The notes under the pieces: model-generated | Told to the model about the DNA's origin: nothing | The model's database searches: none | What the model saw: the letters and a program-made list of their open reading frames with translations, nothing else | Source of the DNA: Bradyrhizobium cenepequi | GTDB lineage: Bacteria > Pseudomonadota > Alphaproteobacteria > Rhizobiales > Xanthobacteraceae | Length of the DNA: 64,000 nt | Assembly: GCF_020329485.1 (NCBI RefSeq) | Contig: NZ_JAGKJI010000004.1 | Span: 203,217 to 267,216 of the forward strand | Reading direction: 5' to 3' | In this document: piece after piece, positions 9,792-18,125 of the stretch | Layout: the number at the start of each line of letters is the position of its first letter | Position numbering within the stretch: the stretch's first letter is position 1 | Position numbers and translations under genes: made by a program

Positions 9792-9818
9792 GGCAACTCG
9801 GATCAAATCCGGGTTGCC
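9792..9818 (+). terminator. Hairpin downstream of the giant gene
   Basis: Stem GGCAACTCGGAT (9792-9803), three-base loop, and ATCCGGGTTGCC (9807-9818) pair over 12 positions with one U-G pair. It begins 31 bases after the stop codon of the giant gene. There is no clear T tract, so it could be a weak or Rho-assisted terminator or a 3'-end stabiliser. Confidence 0.5.
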
Positions 9819-9892
9819 ACCCTTGATCGTTCTCGCAGCGCGTCCGAGCGATCTTTGCCTTCGGCACCGCATCGATTTCCGTTTCGTCTTCT

Positions 9893-10050
9893 TCATGATC
9901 CGCTCCGTTTATCGAAAGGAAACGGCATTCTCACCACCTCCCGCGGCAGGCTCACCCGCGTCTTGCAGCGGTTGCACTTAACCTCAAGCCAGCCGAGCCC
10001 GCCGTTGATGCACGGCCGATCGTCGGCGGACGGCTGAGCTGGCTCGTGAG
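9893..10050 (-). pseudogene. Fragment of a small zinc-ribbon-like conserved protein
   Basis: The minus strand reads PCINGGLGWLEVKCNRCKTR and then VSLPREVVR before running out and reaching a stop. The LEVKCNRCKTR.SLP motif is typical of a short conserved protein found in many rhizobial genomes, with a CxxC pair expected to be half of a zinc site; the second CxxC half is missing here. It directly follows the stop codon of the IS66 remnant, and has no start codon of its own. Treated as a truncated leftover. Confidence 0.45.
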
Positions 10051-10059
10051 CGGTGTTCT

Positions 10060-10335
10060 TAAGCCACGGCCTTGAGGTCTTGCTTTCCGTAGGCCCAAGG
10101 TAACAGCTGATCGATATTGCGGTTGAGATGACCGTTGGCGATCCTGTTGAGGACATCTGTCAGATAGCCGAGCGGATCGACGTCGTTGAGTTTACAGGTT
10201 TCGATCAGCGAGGCGATGGTCGCCCAATGCTCGGCTCCCCCGTCAGAACCTGCGAACGACGCATCCTTTCGATTGAGCGCGATCGGGCGAATGGAACGTT
10301 CGACGATATTGTTGTCGGGTTCGATGCGGCCGTCG
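10060..10335 (-). mobile_element. 3' remnant of an IS66-family transposase gene (tnpC)
   Basis: The minus-strand frame reads IEPDNNIVERSIRPIALNRK, then FAGSDGGAEHWATIASLIET, then DVLNRIANGHLNRNIDQLLP and WAY before a stop at 10060. This is the well-conserved C-terminal end of IS66 transposases, including the catalytic-region E of DNNIVER. Nothing upstream of DGRIEPDNN survives; the homology stops where the regulator fragment begins on the other strand. The frame itself is intact over about 90 codons, so the truncation, not mutation, killed it. No terminal inverted repeat was identified. Confidence 0.9.
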
Positions 10336-11345
10336 ATTGCGGGCCGGAAAATTCCGGGACACGCTCGCGCTCGCCGAGCGCGCCTGGACCGTTGCGGAAG
10401 AGATCGCCGATCCCGTCGGACTGTCGGCCGCGCATCGATTGCTCAGCACCTCTCATCGTCTCGTGGGCAACCAGCCCGAGGCTCTCTCCCACCTGGAAAC
10501 GTGGCAGCCGCGCCCGTCCCACATCACGGACACCAGCGCCTTCAACGCCGGCCGCGTGCCCCGGATCGGTCGTGGCCGCGTGCTCTGGCTGCTCGGCTTT
10601 CCGGATCAAGCGGTTGAGGCCGCCAGGAAGGCGGACGAGGAAGCGGCCAGTGTTCAGAGCCCGGTGCCGGTTTGCATCGTGACGATCTGGGGCGCAAACG
10701 TATTCGGATGGATCGGTGACTGGGACACAGTCGAAGAACGGGCCGATCGATTGATCGCCTACGCGAGCAAATACTCGCTCGCGCCGCATGTCGCCGTGGG
10801 CCACGGCATGAAGGGCGCCGTATTGATCAACCGCGGCGAGATCGAGCCTGGCGTCGAAATTGTTACAGGCGTCGCTGGCGAAGCTGAGGGCGGATCATTA
10901 CGAACTCTATACCGGCGGGTTGTATCTGGCCTTGGCCGACGGCCTTGGAGCGAGCGGCCGACTGGATGAAGCCGTGACCGCGCTCGACGATACGATCGCC
11001 ATCGCCAATGCAAACGGCGGTTCGTTGGATCTGCCGGAATTGCTGCGCACCAGGGGCACACTCCTGGCGCAGGCCGGAGATGCGGCCGCCGCGGAAGAGA
11101 ACTTGCGGAGCTCGCTTGCCCTGGCGAGGAGCCATTCCGCGCTCTCACTACAACTCCGCACGACGACGAGCCTTGCCCGTCTGAAGATCGGTCAGGGAGA
11201 TCCGGCCGAAGCGCACGCCACGCTTGCCGAAACCTACGGTCGGTTCACCGAGGGTTTCGACACGGCCGACCTTCGCGCGGCCAAAGGGCTTTTGAGCGAG
11301 ATGAGTGCTGCGTCGATCTCGATGCCGAAACTATCCTCGGCCTAG
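10336..11345 (+). pseudogene. Truncated, frameshifted C-terminal part of a large ATPase-type transcriptional regulator
   Basis: The first frame (to about 10860) reads LALAERAWTVAEEIADPVGL, RLIAYASKYSLAPHVAVGHG and similar helical-repeat text; the second (from about 10860 to 11345) continues with LLQASLAKLRADHYELYTGG, ELLRTRGTLLAQAGDAAAAE and ALARSHSALSLQLRTTTSLA. Together they give the TPR-like C-terminal half of the long winged-helix/AAA regulators that are common in Bradyrhizobium. A one-base shift near 10857-10862, and loss of the whole DNA-binding and ATPase part at the IS66 junction, show it is not functional. Confidence 0.8.
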
Positions 11346-11403
11346 CTGAGGCATTCTTGGCCTTAGCGGCGCCAATGCCAGCATCACCTGGTCTCATCGT
11401 GCT

Positions 11404-12429
11404 CTACACAGCCGGCGGATTGCGGTCGATAAAGGTCGAGCGCTGATGCCAATAGGGATAAGGCAACGTCACCTTGCTGGCTTCATCGAGCTTGGCAACC
11501 TGCTCCCCGGTCAACGACCATCCGATCGCGCCGAGGTTCTCGCGCAGCTGCGTTTCGTTGCGTGCGCCGACGATCAGCGTGGCCACCGTCGGTCGCTGCA
11601 ACAGCCAGTTCAGCGCAATCTGCGATACGCTCTTGCCGGTTTCCTTGGCGATCTCGTCGATCGCATCCACCACGCGATAGACATGTTCATCCGGCACTGG
11701 CGGTCCGAACGAAGACGTCTGCGGCAGCCGGCTGACCTCCGGCCGCGGCTGGTTGCGCCGGATCTTGCCGGTGAGCCGGCCCCAGCCGAGCGGCGACCAC
11801 ACCACCGCGCCCAGACCCTGGTCGAGGCAGAGCGGCATCAACTCCCACTCATAATCGCGCCCGATCAACGAATAATAGGTCTGGTTGGCGACATAGCGCG
11901 GGAAGCCGTATTTGTCGGCAACCGAAAGCGCCTTCATCAGGTGCCAGCCGGAGAAATTCGAAACCCCGACATAGCGGATCTTGCCGGCACGCACGAGCGT
12001 ATCCAGTGTTGCGAGTACCTCTTCTGGCGGCGTGAATGCATCGAAGCCGTGCAACTGGAACAGGTCGATATAATCGGTCCCTAGCCGGCCGAGCGAGCCG
12101 TCGACGGCCGCAAGCAGGTGTTGACGCGACGAACCGATATCGTTCGGTCCATCGCCGAAGCGGAAGCTGGCCTTGGTCGAGATCAGCAACTTGTCGCGTC
12201 GGCCCTTGATTGCCTGGCCGAGCACGCGTTCAGATTCGCCCATGGAGTAGACGTCGGCGGTGTCGAACATCGATACGCCGGCATCGAAGCAAATATCGAC
12301 CAGCCGCCGCGCTTCGATAGCATCGGTATTGCCCCATGCGGCCAAGCGACCGACGCCGCCGAAGGTGCCGGTCCCGAAGCTGAGCGCGGGCACGCTAAGC
12401 CCTGTCTTTCCCAGGCGTCGGCATTCCAT
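11404..12429 (-). CDS. Aldo/keto reductase
   Basis: NADPH-dependent TIM-barrel oxidoreductase of 341 residues acting on an unknown aldehyde or ketone. The start is the ATG of MECRRLGKTGLSVPALSFGT, which has GGGAG seven bases upstream and matches the family N-terminus; the frame extends 33 codons further upstream without family similarity. Seen: catalytic Asp/Tyr region FDTADVYSMGESE, Lys in LLISTKASFRFG, His in DLFQLHGFD, and the cofactor-binding end IVGARNETQLRENLGAIGW. It resembles the YajO/PdxI-like general-stress AKR group. It stands alone, convergent with the broken regulator. Confidence 0.9.
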   Translation of the reverse strand: MECRRLGKTGLSVPALSFGTGTFGGVGRLAAWGNTDAIEARRLVDICFDAGVSMFDTADVYSMGESERVLGQAIKGRRDKLLISTKASFRFGDGPNDIGSSRQHLLAAVDGSLGRLGTDYIDLFQLHGFDAFTPPEEVLATLDTLVRAGKIRYVGVSNFSGWHLMKALSVADKYGFPRYVANQTYYSLIGRDYEWELMPLCLDQGLGAVVWSPLGWGRLTGKIRRNQPRPEVSRLPQTSSFGPPVPDEHVYRVVDAIDEIAKETGKSVSQIALNWLLQRPTVATLIVGARNETQLRENLGAIGWSLTGEQVAKLDEASKVTLPYPYWHQRSTFIDRNPPAV

Positions 12430-12594
12430 CTGTATTCTCCCAGCGTTGATCTGGCTTCGTACCTTGTGCGGTCTATCCAAGCGCCACCATGTTACGATCC
12501 TAACCAAATCTGGCACAGCCGCAATCACGGCTATGGAACGACGAAGTGAAGTCGAAGTGACTTGACACTCTGTGTCAGAGCGCCGCGCCCATCC

Positions 12595-12700
12595 ACGTCA
12601 CAAGCGGCCAGCGCAGCTTGAATTTCGGGTGCGAGGGAGCTTCCGCGAGTCCATCGCTCACCGTCTTCGCAGGGGGAGCCCGCAAGAACGGGATACATTC
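12595..12700. repeat. Degraded copy of a palindromic intergenic repeat
   Basis: The stretch contains CGCAGCTTGAATTTCGGGTG, then CGAGGGAGCTTCCGCGAG and TCGCTCACCGTCTTCGC. The same words in the same order occur in the better-preserved element at 40315-40461. Just upstream, TGACAC-TCT-GTGTCA at 12563-12577 is a short inverted repeat. No gene is seen between 12430 and 12870. Confidence 0.6.
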
Positions 12701-12827
12701 CTTTTTCGAACTCTTCGATTTCAATTCTTCAAGAGCGAGCGAGTGGCTCACAGCCGAATGATATGAATTTGGCGATATCATCGCCCGCACGAAGCAAATA
12801 AGTCCATTTACATCCTCCTCCGCGCTC

Positions 12828-12847
12828 TTTAGTAGTTAAGTACTAAA
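12828..12847. promoter_or_regulatory. Palindromic operator candidate before the SDR-GST genes
   Basis: TTTAGTA (12828-12834) and TACTAAA (12841-12847) form a perfect inverted repeat with a six-base spacer. It lies 23 bases before the start of the SDR gene, where a repressor would block transcription. The motif looks like HxlR- or MarR-type sites, but no such regulator is encoded in the window. Confidence 0.5.
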
Positions 12848-12870
12848 TAAGAACTATATGGGAGATCAGC

Positions 12871-13611
12871 ATGATAGAACGCCGCGCGGTCGCGATATTG
12901 GTCGGTGCGGGCGATGCCATCGGGGCCGCCGTGGCGCGGCGTTTTGCAAAAGGCGGCTACACCGTCTGCATCTGCCGCCGCGATGCCGCCAAATCGCAGC
13001 ACCTGGTCGACGAGCTGAAGGCTGCAGGCCATGAGGTTCACGCGCTCAGCGTTGACGCCAGGCAGGAGGCGGAAGTCCAGGATCTGTTCGCGCGTGTCGA
13101 GAGGGAGGTCGGCCCGATCGAGATCTGCCTCTTCAATGCGGGCTCGAACGTCAACAAGCCGCTGCTCGAGACCACCGAAAAGCTGTTCTTCAAGGCTTGG
13201 GAGCTCGCCTGCTACGCCGGGTTTCTGGTCGGTCGCGAGGCGGCGCGCTACATGGTGCCGCGCGGCCATGGCACCATCTTCTTTACCGGCGCGACCGCGA
13301 GCATCCGCGGTGGCAACGGCTTTGCCGCGTTCTCATCTGCGAAATTCGCACTGCGCGCGGTCGCGCAAGCGATGGCGCGCGAGCTCGGTCCGAAGAACGT
13401 CCATGTCGTGCACCTGATCATCGATGCCGGCGTCGACAGTCGGGCCATACATGAGCGGATGAAGGCCCGCGGCATCGAGGCCAACGCGGTTCCACCCGAC
13501 AGCCTGACCAAGACCGCGTCGATCGCGGAAGCCTATTGGTTCGCGCACCAACAGACGCGGGATGGCTGGACGCACGAGCTCGATCTGCGTCCCTCGGTGG
13601 AGAGATGGTGA
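12871..13611 (+). CDS. SDR-family oxidoreductase with Phe in place of the catalytic Tyr
   Basis: Rossmann-fold short-chain dehydrogenase/reductase of 246 residues. The start has GGGAG seven bases upstream. The cofactor loop is VGAGDAIGAAV near residue 11, followed by CRRDA, which suggests NADP(H). NAGS is in place near residue 90. The usual active-site YxxxK reads FSSAK here (AAFSSAKFAL), so the catalytic Tyr is Phe; the Ser position in FTGATAS is occupied by a Gly/Ala-containing stretch. A subgroup of SDRs shares this FxSAK form, so it may be non-classical rather than broken. The GST gene starts two bases after the stop, so they are one operon. Confidence 0.85.
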   Translation: MIERRAVAILVGAGDAIGAAVARRFAKGGYTVCICRRDAAKSQHLVDELKAAGHEVHALSVDARQEAEVQDLFARVEREVGPIEICLFNAGSNVNKPLLETTEKLFFKAWELACYAGFLVGREAARYMVPRGHGTIFFTGATASIRGGNGFAAFSSAKFALRAVAQAMARELGPKNVHVVHLIIDAGVDSRAIHERMKARGIEANAVPPDSLTKTASIAEAYWFAHQQTRDGWTHELDLRPSVERW

Positions 13612-13612
13612 G

Positions 13613-14284
13613 ATGGCCGCGCCGGACCTGACCCTCTGGGGCGTGGGCACGAGCCGGACGATAAGGCCGCACTGGGCCATGTACGAGCTTGGCCTCTCCT
13701 ACGCAACGAAACCGATCGGCCCCCGCACCGGCGAGACCAAAACCAAGGAATATACCGCGCTTAATCCACGGCAGAAGATTCCGCTGCTACAGGATGGCGA
13801 TTTCTGTATCGGCGAGAGCGCAGCGATCGTTGCCTACCTGTCGCGGACCTATTCGATGCCAGATCGTGCGTTGATTCCGGAGAGCCAACGCGATTACGCC
13901 GTCTGGCTAGAATGGTGCTTCTTCATCGTTGCCGAGCTCGATTCGACGAGCCTTTATGTCATGCGCCGGCACAGGGCCGACGCGCTCGGGCGCATCTACG
14001 GGGTCGCACCCGAGGTCGTGACGCAGGCGGCAGAATATTTCCGCCAGCAATCGCGCCATGTGGAGGTCGCGCTCGCCGACGGCCGCCAATATCTGATGGG
14101 CGATCAATTCACCAGCGCCGATATTCTGCTCACCACCTGCCTCGATTGGGCGATCGCCTACGGTGTCGGCATCTGCGACAACGCCCATCCCTATCTCGAG
14201 CGCATGCACCAGCGGGAAGCGTATCAGCTCGGCCAGGCTGCCAACAGGCCGCTGGCTCCAACCACGCCGCCGCCGAAGACGTGA
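13613..14284 (+). CDS. Glutathione S-transferase family protein
   Basis: GST of 223 residues: thioredoxin-like N-terminal domain (1-85) with the glutathione-binding cis-Pro and Ser positions in RQKIPLLQDGDFCIGESAAI, and an all-helical C-terminal domain with the N-capping box region GDQFTSADILLTTCLDWA. The start is the ATG one base after the TGA stop of the SDR gene, in the window GAGATGGTGAGATGG, so translation is likely coupled. The putative catalytic Ser is in GTSRTIRP. Substrate unknown; pairing with the SDR suggests detoxification or aromatic catabolism, which is an inference. Confidence 0.88.
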   Translation: MAAPDLTLWGVGTSRTIRPHWAMYELGLSYATKPIGPRTGETKTKEYTALNPRQKIPLLQDGDFCIGESAAIVAYLSRTYSMPDRALIPESQRDYAVWLEWCFFIVAELDSTSLYVMRRHRADALGRIYGVAPEVVTQAAEYFRQQSRHVEVALADGRQYLMGDQFTSADILLTTCLDWAIAYGVGICDNAHPYLERMHQREAYQLGQAANRPLAPTTPPPKT

Positions 14285-14320
14285 CGACGTCACCTTACCC
14301 CTGCTTGAAGAGGTCGGAAT

Positions 14321-15469
14321 TCAAGCGCAGCTTGACTCCAGCACGGTGGGCTCGTCACCCGACCACCGCCAGCGTCCGCCACCGGCGCGTTTGGCGGCAT
14401 AGAGCGCGCGGTCGACCTGTTCCAGCAGCGACGCGGTACCGACGGCCGCATCAGCGGTAAGTTCGGTCACCAGGATGCCCGCGCTGGCGCCGATCCGCAC
14501 CGGTTGTTGCGAGACGAAGAAAGGCAGCGACAGTGCCTCGACCACCCGCTTGGTGAGTGCCACCGCCGCATCTTTGCCAGCCGGTCCGCTGTCCACCGGG
14601 CGCAACAGCATGAACTCATCGCCGCCGAAACGGGCAACGGCACCTTGCGGCCCGATGCAGTGGGTCAATCGTTCGGCGACCTGGCGCAGCAGCGAATCTC
14701 CGGCGTGATGACCAAGCCGATCATTCACCGATTTGAACCCATCAAGATCGATAGCGATGATGGCGACGCGCCCCGCCGCGTTCTCCAGCGCCGAAAGGAA
14801 CGCGGCACGATTCGGCAATCCGGTCAGGAAATCATGATGGGCCTGACGCGCGAGCGCCTGCTGGGCTTCCAGCCGCTCGATGAAGGCCGTGCTGAGATGA
14901 CGGGAGGCTTCGCGCAGCATAACCCAGAACAGAAAGAGCATGCAGGCGCCGAGCTTGTAGGCGAGTTCCGGCCGGAGCAGGCCCGCCACGATGGTCGGCG
15001 CGAACAGCACGGCCGACGCCGACAGCACGATCCACGGACGCACCGCCGCACGCGAGACCATGCCGACGCAGAACGACATCGACAACCCGAAGCTCATCCA
15101 CGCGCCGGCGGCATCGCCGAGCCGGAGCGCGCGGAACGAAAGCAGGCCGAGCCCGACCGAGAACGCTACCGCGCCGATGCCGTAGATGCGCTCCCAGCGC
15201 AACACGTCCTGATCAGAGAAATTCGCGAAACTCAACCTATAGCGGCGCAGGCTGTACAGCCGGCCCGCAGCGGTGATCAAAATGAGACAGGAGATCAGGG
15301 CATAGCCGATATCCCCGCTGTCCAGTGCAAGCGCGATCGCGCCGCTGCCGGAGGTCACGGTGATCGCGATGACCTGAGGCAGGGACGTGTAAAGCAGCTT
15401 GATCAGTTCGCGGCGGATGGCTGGCTGCACGGCGCCGGACAGATCGGTCGGTCTCATGGCCGGCACCAT
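14321..15469 (-). CDS. Membrane-bound diguanylate cyclase (GGDEF)
   Basis: Makes cyclic di-GMP from two GTP. The 382-residue protein has about six hydrophobic segments in residues 25-185 (for example VIAITVTSGSGAIALAL, ALISCLILITAA, IGAVAFSVGLGLLSF), then a GGDEF domain starting at HHDFLTGLPNRAAFL. The active-site motif is intact (RFGGDEF). The inhibitory RxxD site five residues upstream of it is absent (the sequence is GPQG), so no product feedback through that site is expected. There is no EAL domain. The start is uncertain: ATGs at 15469 and 15457 are both possible and neither has a strong ribosome binding site. Confidence 0.9.
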   Translation of the reverse strand: MVPAMRPTDLSGAVQPAIRRELIKLLYTSLPQVIAITVTSGSGAIALALDSGDIGYALISCLILITAAGRLYSLRRYRLSFANFSDQDVLRWERIYGIGAVAFSVGLGLLSFRALRLGDAAGAWMSFGLSMSFCVGMVSRAAVRPWIVLSASAVLFAPTIVAGLLRPELAYKLGACMLFLFWVMLREASRHLSTAFIERLEAQQALARQAHHDFLTGLPNRAAFLSALENAAGRVAIIAIDLDGFKSVNDRLGHHAGDSLLRQVAERLTHCIGPQGAVARFGGDEFMLLRPVDSGPAGKDAAVALTKRVVEALSLPFFVSQQPVRIGASAGILVTELTADAAVGTASLLEQVDRALYAAKRAGGGRWRWSGDEPTVLESSCA

Positions 15470-15597
15470 GCTGCCGAGTCACTAAGAAACGGTGATGTGG
15501 ATCAGTCCAGTCGTTGCCAGTTTTCATGACAGGCTTAAAGGAGCATCAAGGCCAACGTAGCCGCAGCAGGAGTTCCGCTCTGGAACAAGCATACCGC

Positions 15598-15706
15598 CGT
15601 CATTCCGGGACGCGCCGCAAGGCGCGGGCCCGGAATCCATCGGGCCGCATGTGCAAGTGGAGACATGGCTTCCGGGCTCGATGCTTCGCGTCGCCCCGGA
15701 ATGACG
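15598..15706. repeat. Palindromic intergenic repeat (CGTCATTCCGGG type)
   Basis: Starts CGTCATTCCGGGACGCGCC and ends with its complement CCCCGGAATGACG; an inner pair GGCCCGGAATCCAT / ATGGCTTCCGGGCTC also folds back. This long two-armed structure lies between the 5' ends and 3' ends of neighbouring genes: upstream of the diguanylate cyclase and just after the stop of the PPOX gene. It could act as a bidirectional terminator for the phn operon. Confidence 0.75.
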
Positions 15707-15728
15707 ATAAGTCGTTGCGGGTCGCCAG

Positions 15729-16340
15729 TCACCACATCGTCTGGCGGGCGCGCTCCGGCCATTCGCGGTCATAGGCTTCACCGCCGACCTTGTTTTCGCT
15801 CATGCTGGCGAGGATCTGGCCGGGCGTCGGCAGTGTCCTGGGATCGACGCGCCTGTCGGGATTCCAGAGATCGGCGCGGACGATGGCTCTCGCGCACTGG
15901 AAGTAGATCTCCTCGACAGTCATAACGATGACGGAGCGTGGCGTCTTGCCTTCCATCTTGAAGGAAGCAAGCAAGTCCGCATCGATCGAGAGATGAGCGC
16001 GGCCGTTGACGCGCAGCGTGGTACCGGACCCGGGGATCAGGAACAGCAGCGCGACGCGCGGGTCGCGGACGATGTTGCGGAGCGAATCGACGCGGTTGTT
16101 GCCGCGACGATCCGGCATCAGCAGCGTGTTCTCGTCATGGATGCGGACGAAGCCAAGCAGGTCGCCGCGCGGCGAGCAATCGATGCCTTCGGGACCGATG
16201 GTGGCGAGCGCCGCGAACGGCGACGTCTCGATCAGGATGCGATAAGGTGGCGTGACACGGTCAGCGACCTTGACGGTAGAGGCGTCGTTGGGGAAGCCGT
16301 AGATCGCCTCCAATTGCTCGATCGTCGCGATACGTGTCAT
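15729..16340 (-). CDS. PPOX-type FMN flavoprotein at the end of the phn operon
   Basis: Pyridoxamine-phosphate-oxidase-like split-barrel protein of 203 residues, close to the MSMEG_1061/DR2398 type. The start is the ATG of MTRIATIEQLEAIYG, with AAGGGAAG just upstream; an earlier ATG overlapping phnN would add 25 unlike residues. Seen: FAALATIGPEGIDCSPRGD and LLMPDRRGNNRVDSLRNI (FMN-binding strand and loop), and GTTLRVNGRAHLS. Only 13 bases separate it from phnN, so it is the last gene of phnGHIJKLMN. Its role in phosphonate use is unknown; it may be a passenger. Confidence 0.85.
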   Translation of the reverse strand: MTRIATIEQLEAIYGFPNDASTVKVADRVTPPYRILIETSPFAALATIGPEGIDCSPRGDLLGFVRIHDENTLLMPDRRGNNRVDSLRNIVRDPRVALLFLIPGSGTTLRVNGRAHLSIDADLLASFKMEGKTPRSVIVMTVEEIYFQCARAIVRADLWNPDRRVDPRTLPTPGQILASMSENKVGGEAYDREWPERARQTMW

Positions 16341-16353
16341 CGGCTTCCCTTGT

Positions 16354-16950
16354 TTACTCGTCCCAGCGGCTGCCCCTGATGATCCGCGCGAGCTGGCGCG
16401 CGTGATAGTCGGCAATCCCGACGTTCACGATGGTGAAGTCCGGCGTTGTCGTGGTCTCATCGACGGTGCGGCTGAGCCGGTGCTCGATCCGGCCGTCGCT
16501 CACCCGTCCGCGCATCGCCAGCCGTTCGGCCAGGACGTTCGGCGGCGCGGTGATCTGGACGACGATGACATTGGCATAGGCGCGGCGGGCCATCGATATC
16601 ACCGTGCGCGAGACGTTGGCGATCACGGTGCGGCCGGCGCGGAGATCGTGATCGATCGCGCGCGGCAGGGCATAGCAATGACCATGCGCTTCCCAATGCA
16701 TGGCATAGTCGCCGCGCGCCACCGCTTCCCTGAACGCGTCCGCGCTGACCTCCTCATTGTCCTCGGAGGCCGAGGAGGCGCGCGTGATCACGCGGCGCGC
16801 AAAGACGACATTCCCGTCCTCGCCACAGGCCACTTTGGCGAGCCCGAGCAGCGTATCCTTGCCGGCGCCGCTCGGACCGACCACCAGCACCAGGCGGCCG
16901 GGGCCGATCGCAGCAGATGTCTCGATTGCAAGTGCCTGTGCTTCCGTCAT
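16354..16950 (-). CDS. phnN: Ribose 1,5-bisphosphokinase PhnN
   Basis: Phosphorylates ribose 1,5-bisphosphate to PRPP, the last step that returns the C-P lyase sugar to nucleotide metabolism. The protein has 198 residues, the usual size, and a guanylate-kinase-like fold: P-loop GPSGAGKDT near residue 26, RRVITRAS, the HWEAHGHCYALP substrate region and the lid SRTVDETTTT. The start ATG overlaps the stop of phnM by ATGA, so translation is coupled. Family assignment is firm from motif and context. Confidence 0.95.
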   Translation of the reverse strand: MTEAQALAIETSAAIGPGRLVLVVGPSGAGKDTLLGLAKVACGEDGNVVFARRVITRASSASEDNEEVSADAFREAVARGDYAMHWEAHGHCYALPRAIDHDLRAGRTVIANVSRTVISMARRAYANVIVVQITAPPNVLAERLAMRGRVSDGRIEHRLSRTVDETTTTPDFTIVNVGIADYHARQLARIIRGSRWDE

Positions 16951-18116
16951 GCGACCCGCTCCCCTTCGCGCCAGACGCTGCGCACCACCGGGAGGTCGCG
17001 CGCGAGATGCACGCGGATCAGGTCGGCACGTTTGCCGACGGCGATCTCGCCGCGGTCGGTGAGCCCCACCGCTTCGGCCGGCGTCTTCGTCACCGTGCGC
17101 ACGGCGGAAGCGAGGTCGATCGCCGGCACATGCTGCGGCAGTTGCAGCGCGGCCATCAGCAGGCTCGAAGGGATGTAGTCAGACGACAGGATGTCAAGCA
17201 GCCCCTCGCGGGCGAGATCGACCGCAGCGATGTTGCCGGAATGCGAACCGCCGCGCACGACGTTGGGCGCGCCCATCAGGATGTCGATGCCGGCCGTATG
17301 CAGGCAGCGCGCGGCTTCCATCGTGGTCGGGAATTCCGCGACGGAGACGCGGTCGCGTACGGCGTCGACGACGTTCTCTTCGGTAGTGTCGTCGTGGCTT
17401 GCGAGCGGGATGTTGTATTCATGCGCAAGCGCAACGATGGCGCGCATATTGGTGGCGGCATAGGCCTTCTGGTTGGCGAAGCGCCTAGCGAACAGCTCGT
17501 CGAGCTGGGCGTCGGTCATGCCGCCGCCCTTGCCGCGATAGTAGTCGCGCAGCTTCACCTCGTCACGGAACTGGCGCTGGCCGGGCGTGTGATCCATCAG
17601 CGACATCAGCCGCACGTCGGGCCGATCGATCAACTCCTTCGTCTCCTGCACCACATCGGGCATCGGGATTTCGCAGCGCAGGTGCAGGAAGTGGTCCGCA
17701 CGCAGCAGATTGCCCTCGCGCGCCGCCGAGATCGCCGCCGCCAGAATACCGGCGCGGCCATCGACGTCCTCTGCGCCATCCTCGCGCCAGACCCTAAGCG
17801 AATCCAGCACCGTGGTGATGCCTGACGTCGCGAGCTGGGCGTCATAGGAGATGACCGAGGCGACCGGATCCCAGAACACCTTCGGGCGCGGCACGTAATG
17901 GGCTTCGAGATGATCGGTGTGCAGTTCGATCATGCCGGGCATGATGAGGTCGCCCTCGGCGTCCTCGCCGCTATCAGGCGCGCTCCCCTCGCCGAATTCG
18001 GCGACACATCCATTGGCGAGCGCCACCCAGCCGCGCTCGATGACGCGGTCGGCCAGCACAAGACGCGCGTTGCCAATGATAGTCTCTCTTGCGGTCATCT
18101 CCCCCTTCCCTCTCAT
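16947..18116 (-). CDS. phnM: PhnM, alpha-D-ribose 1-methylphosphonate 5-triphosphate diphosphatase (operon copy)
   Basis: Amidohydrolase-fold enzyme that removes pyrophosphate from the triphosphate intermediate before C-P bond cleavage. 389 residues. Metal-binding first motif PGMIELHTDHLEAHY near residue 60 and later SHDDTTEENV and GGSHSGN histidines are seen. The chosen ATG has GAGGGGG just upstream; an ATG six codons later (18098) is an alternative and would give the more usual N-terminus MTARETIIGNARLVL. It overlaps phnN by four bases. A second, diverged PhnM is encoded at 28147-29340. Confidence 0.95.
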   Translation of the reverse strand: MRGKGEMTARETIIGNARLVLADRVIERGWVALANGCVAEFGEGSAPDSGEDAEGDLIMPGMIELHTDHLEAHYVPRPKVFWDPVASVISYDAQLATSGITTVLDSLRVWREDGAEDVDGRAGILAAAISAAREGNLLRADHFLHLRCEIPMPDVVQETKELIDRPDVRLMSLMDHTPGQRQFRDEVKLRDYYRGKGGGMTDAQLDELFARRFANQKAYAATNMRAIVALAHEYNIPLASHDDTTEENVVDAVRDRVSVAEFPTTMEAARCLHTAGIDILMGAPNVVRGGSHSGNIAAVDLAREGLLDILSSDYIPSSLLMAALQLPQHVPAIDLASAVRTVTKTPAEAVGLTDRGEIAVGKRADLIRVHLARDLPVVRSVWREGERVA

Positions 18117-18125
18117 GTCACCCCC

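Noticed and set aside
10060..10335. Complete IS66 insertion sequence
   Set aside because: Only the C-terminal end of tnpC is present; no tnpA, tnpB or inverted repeats were found.
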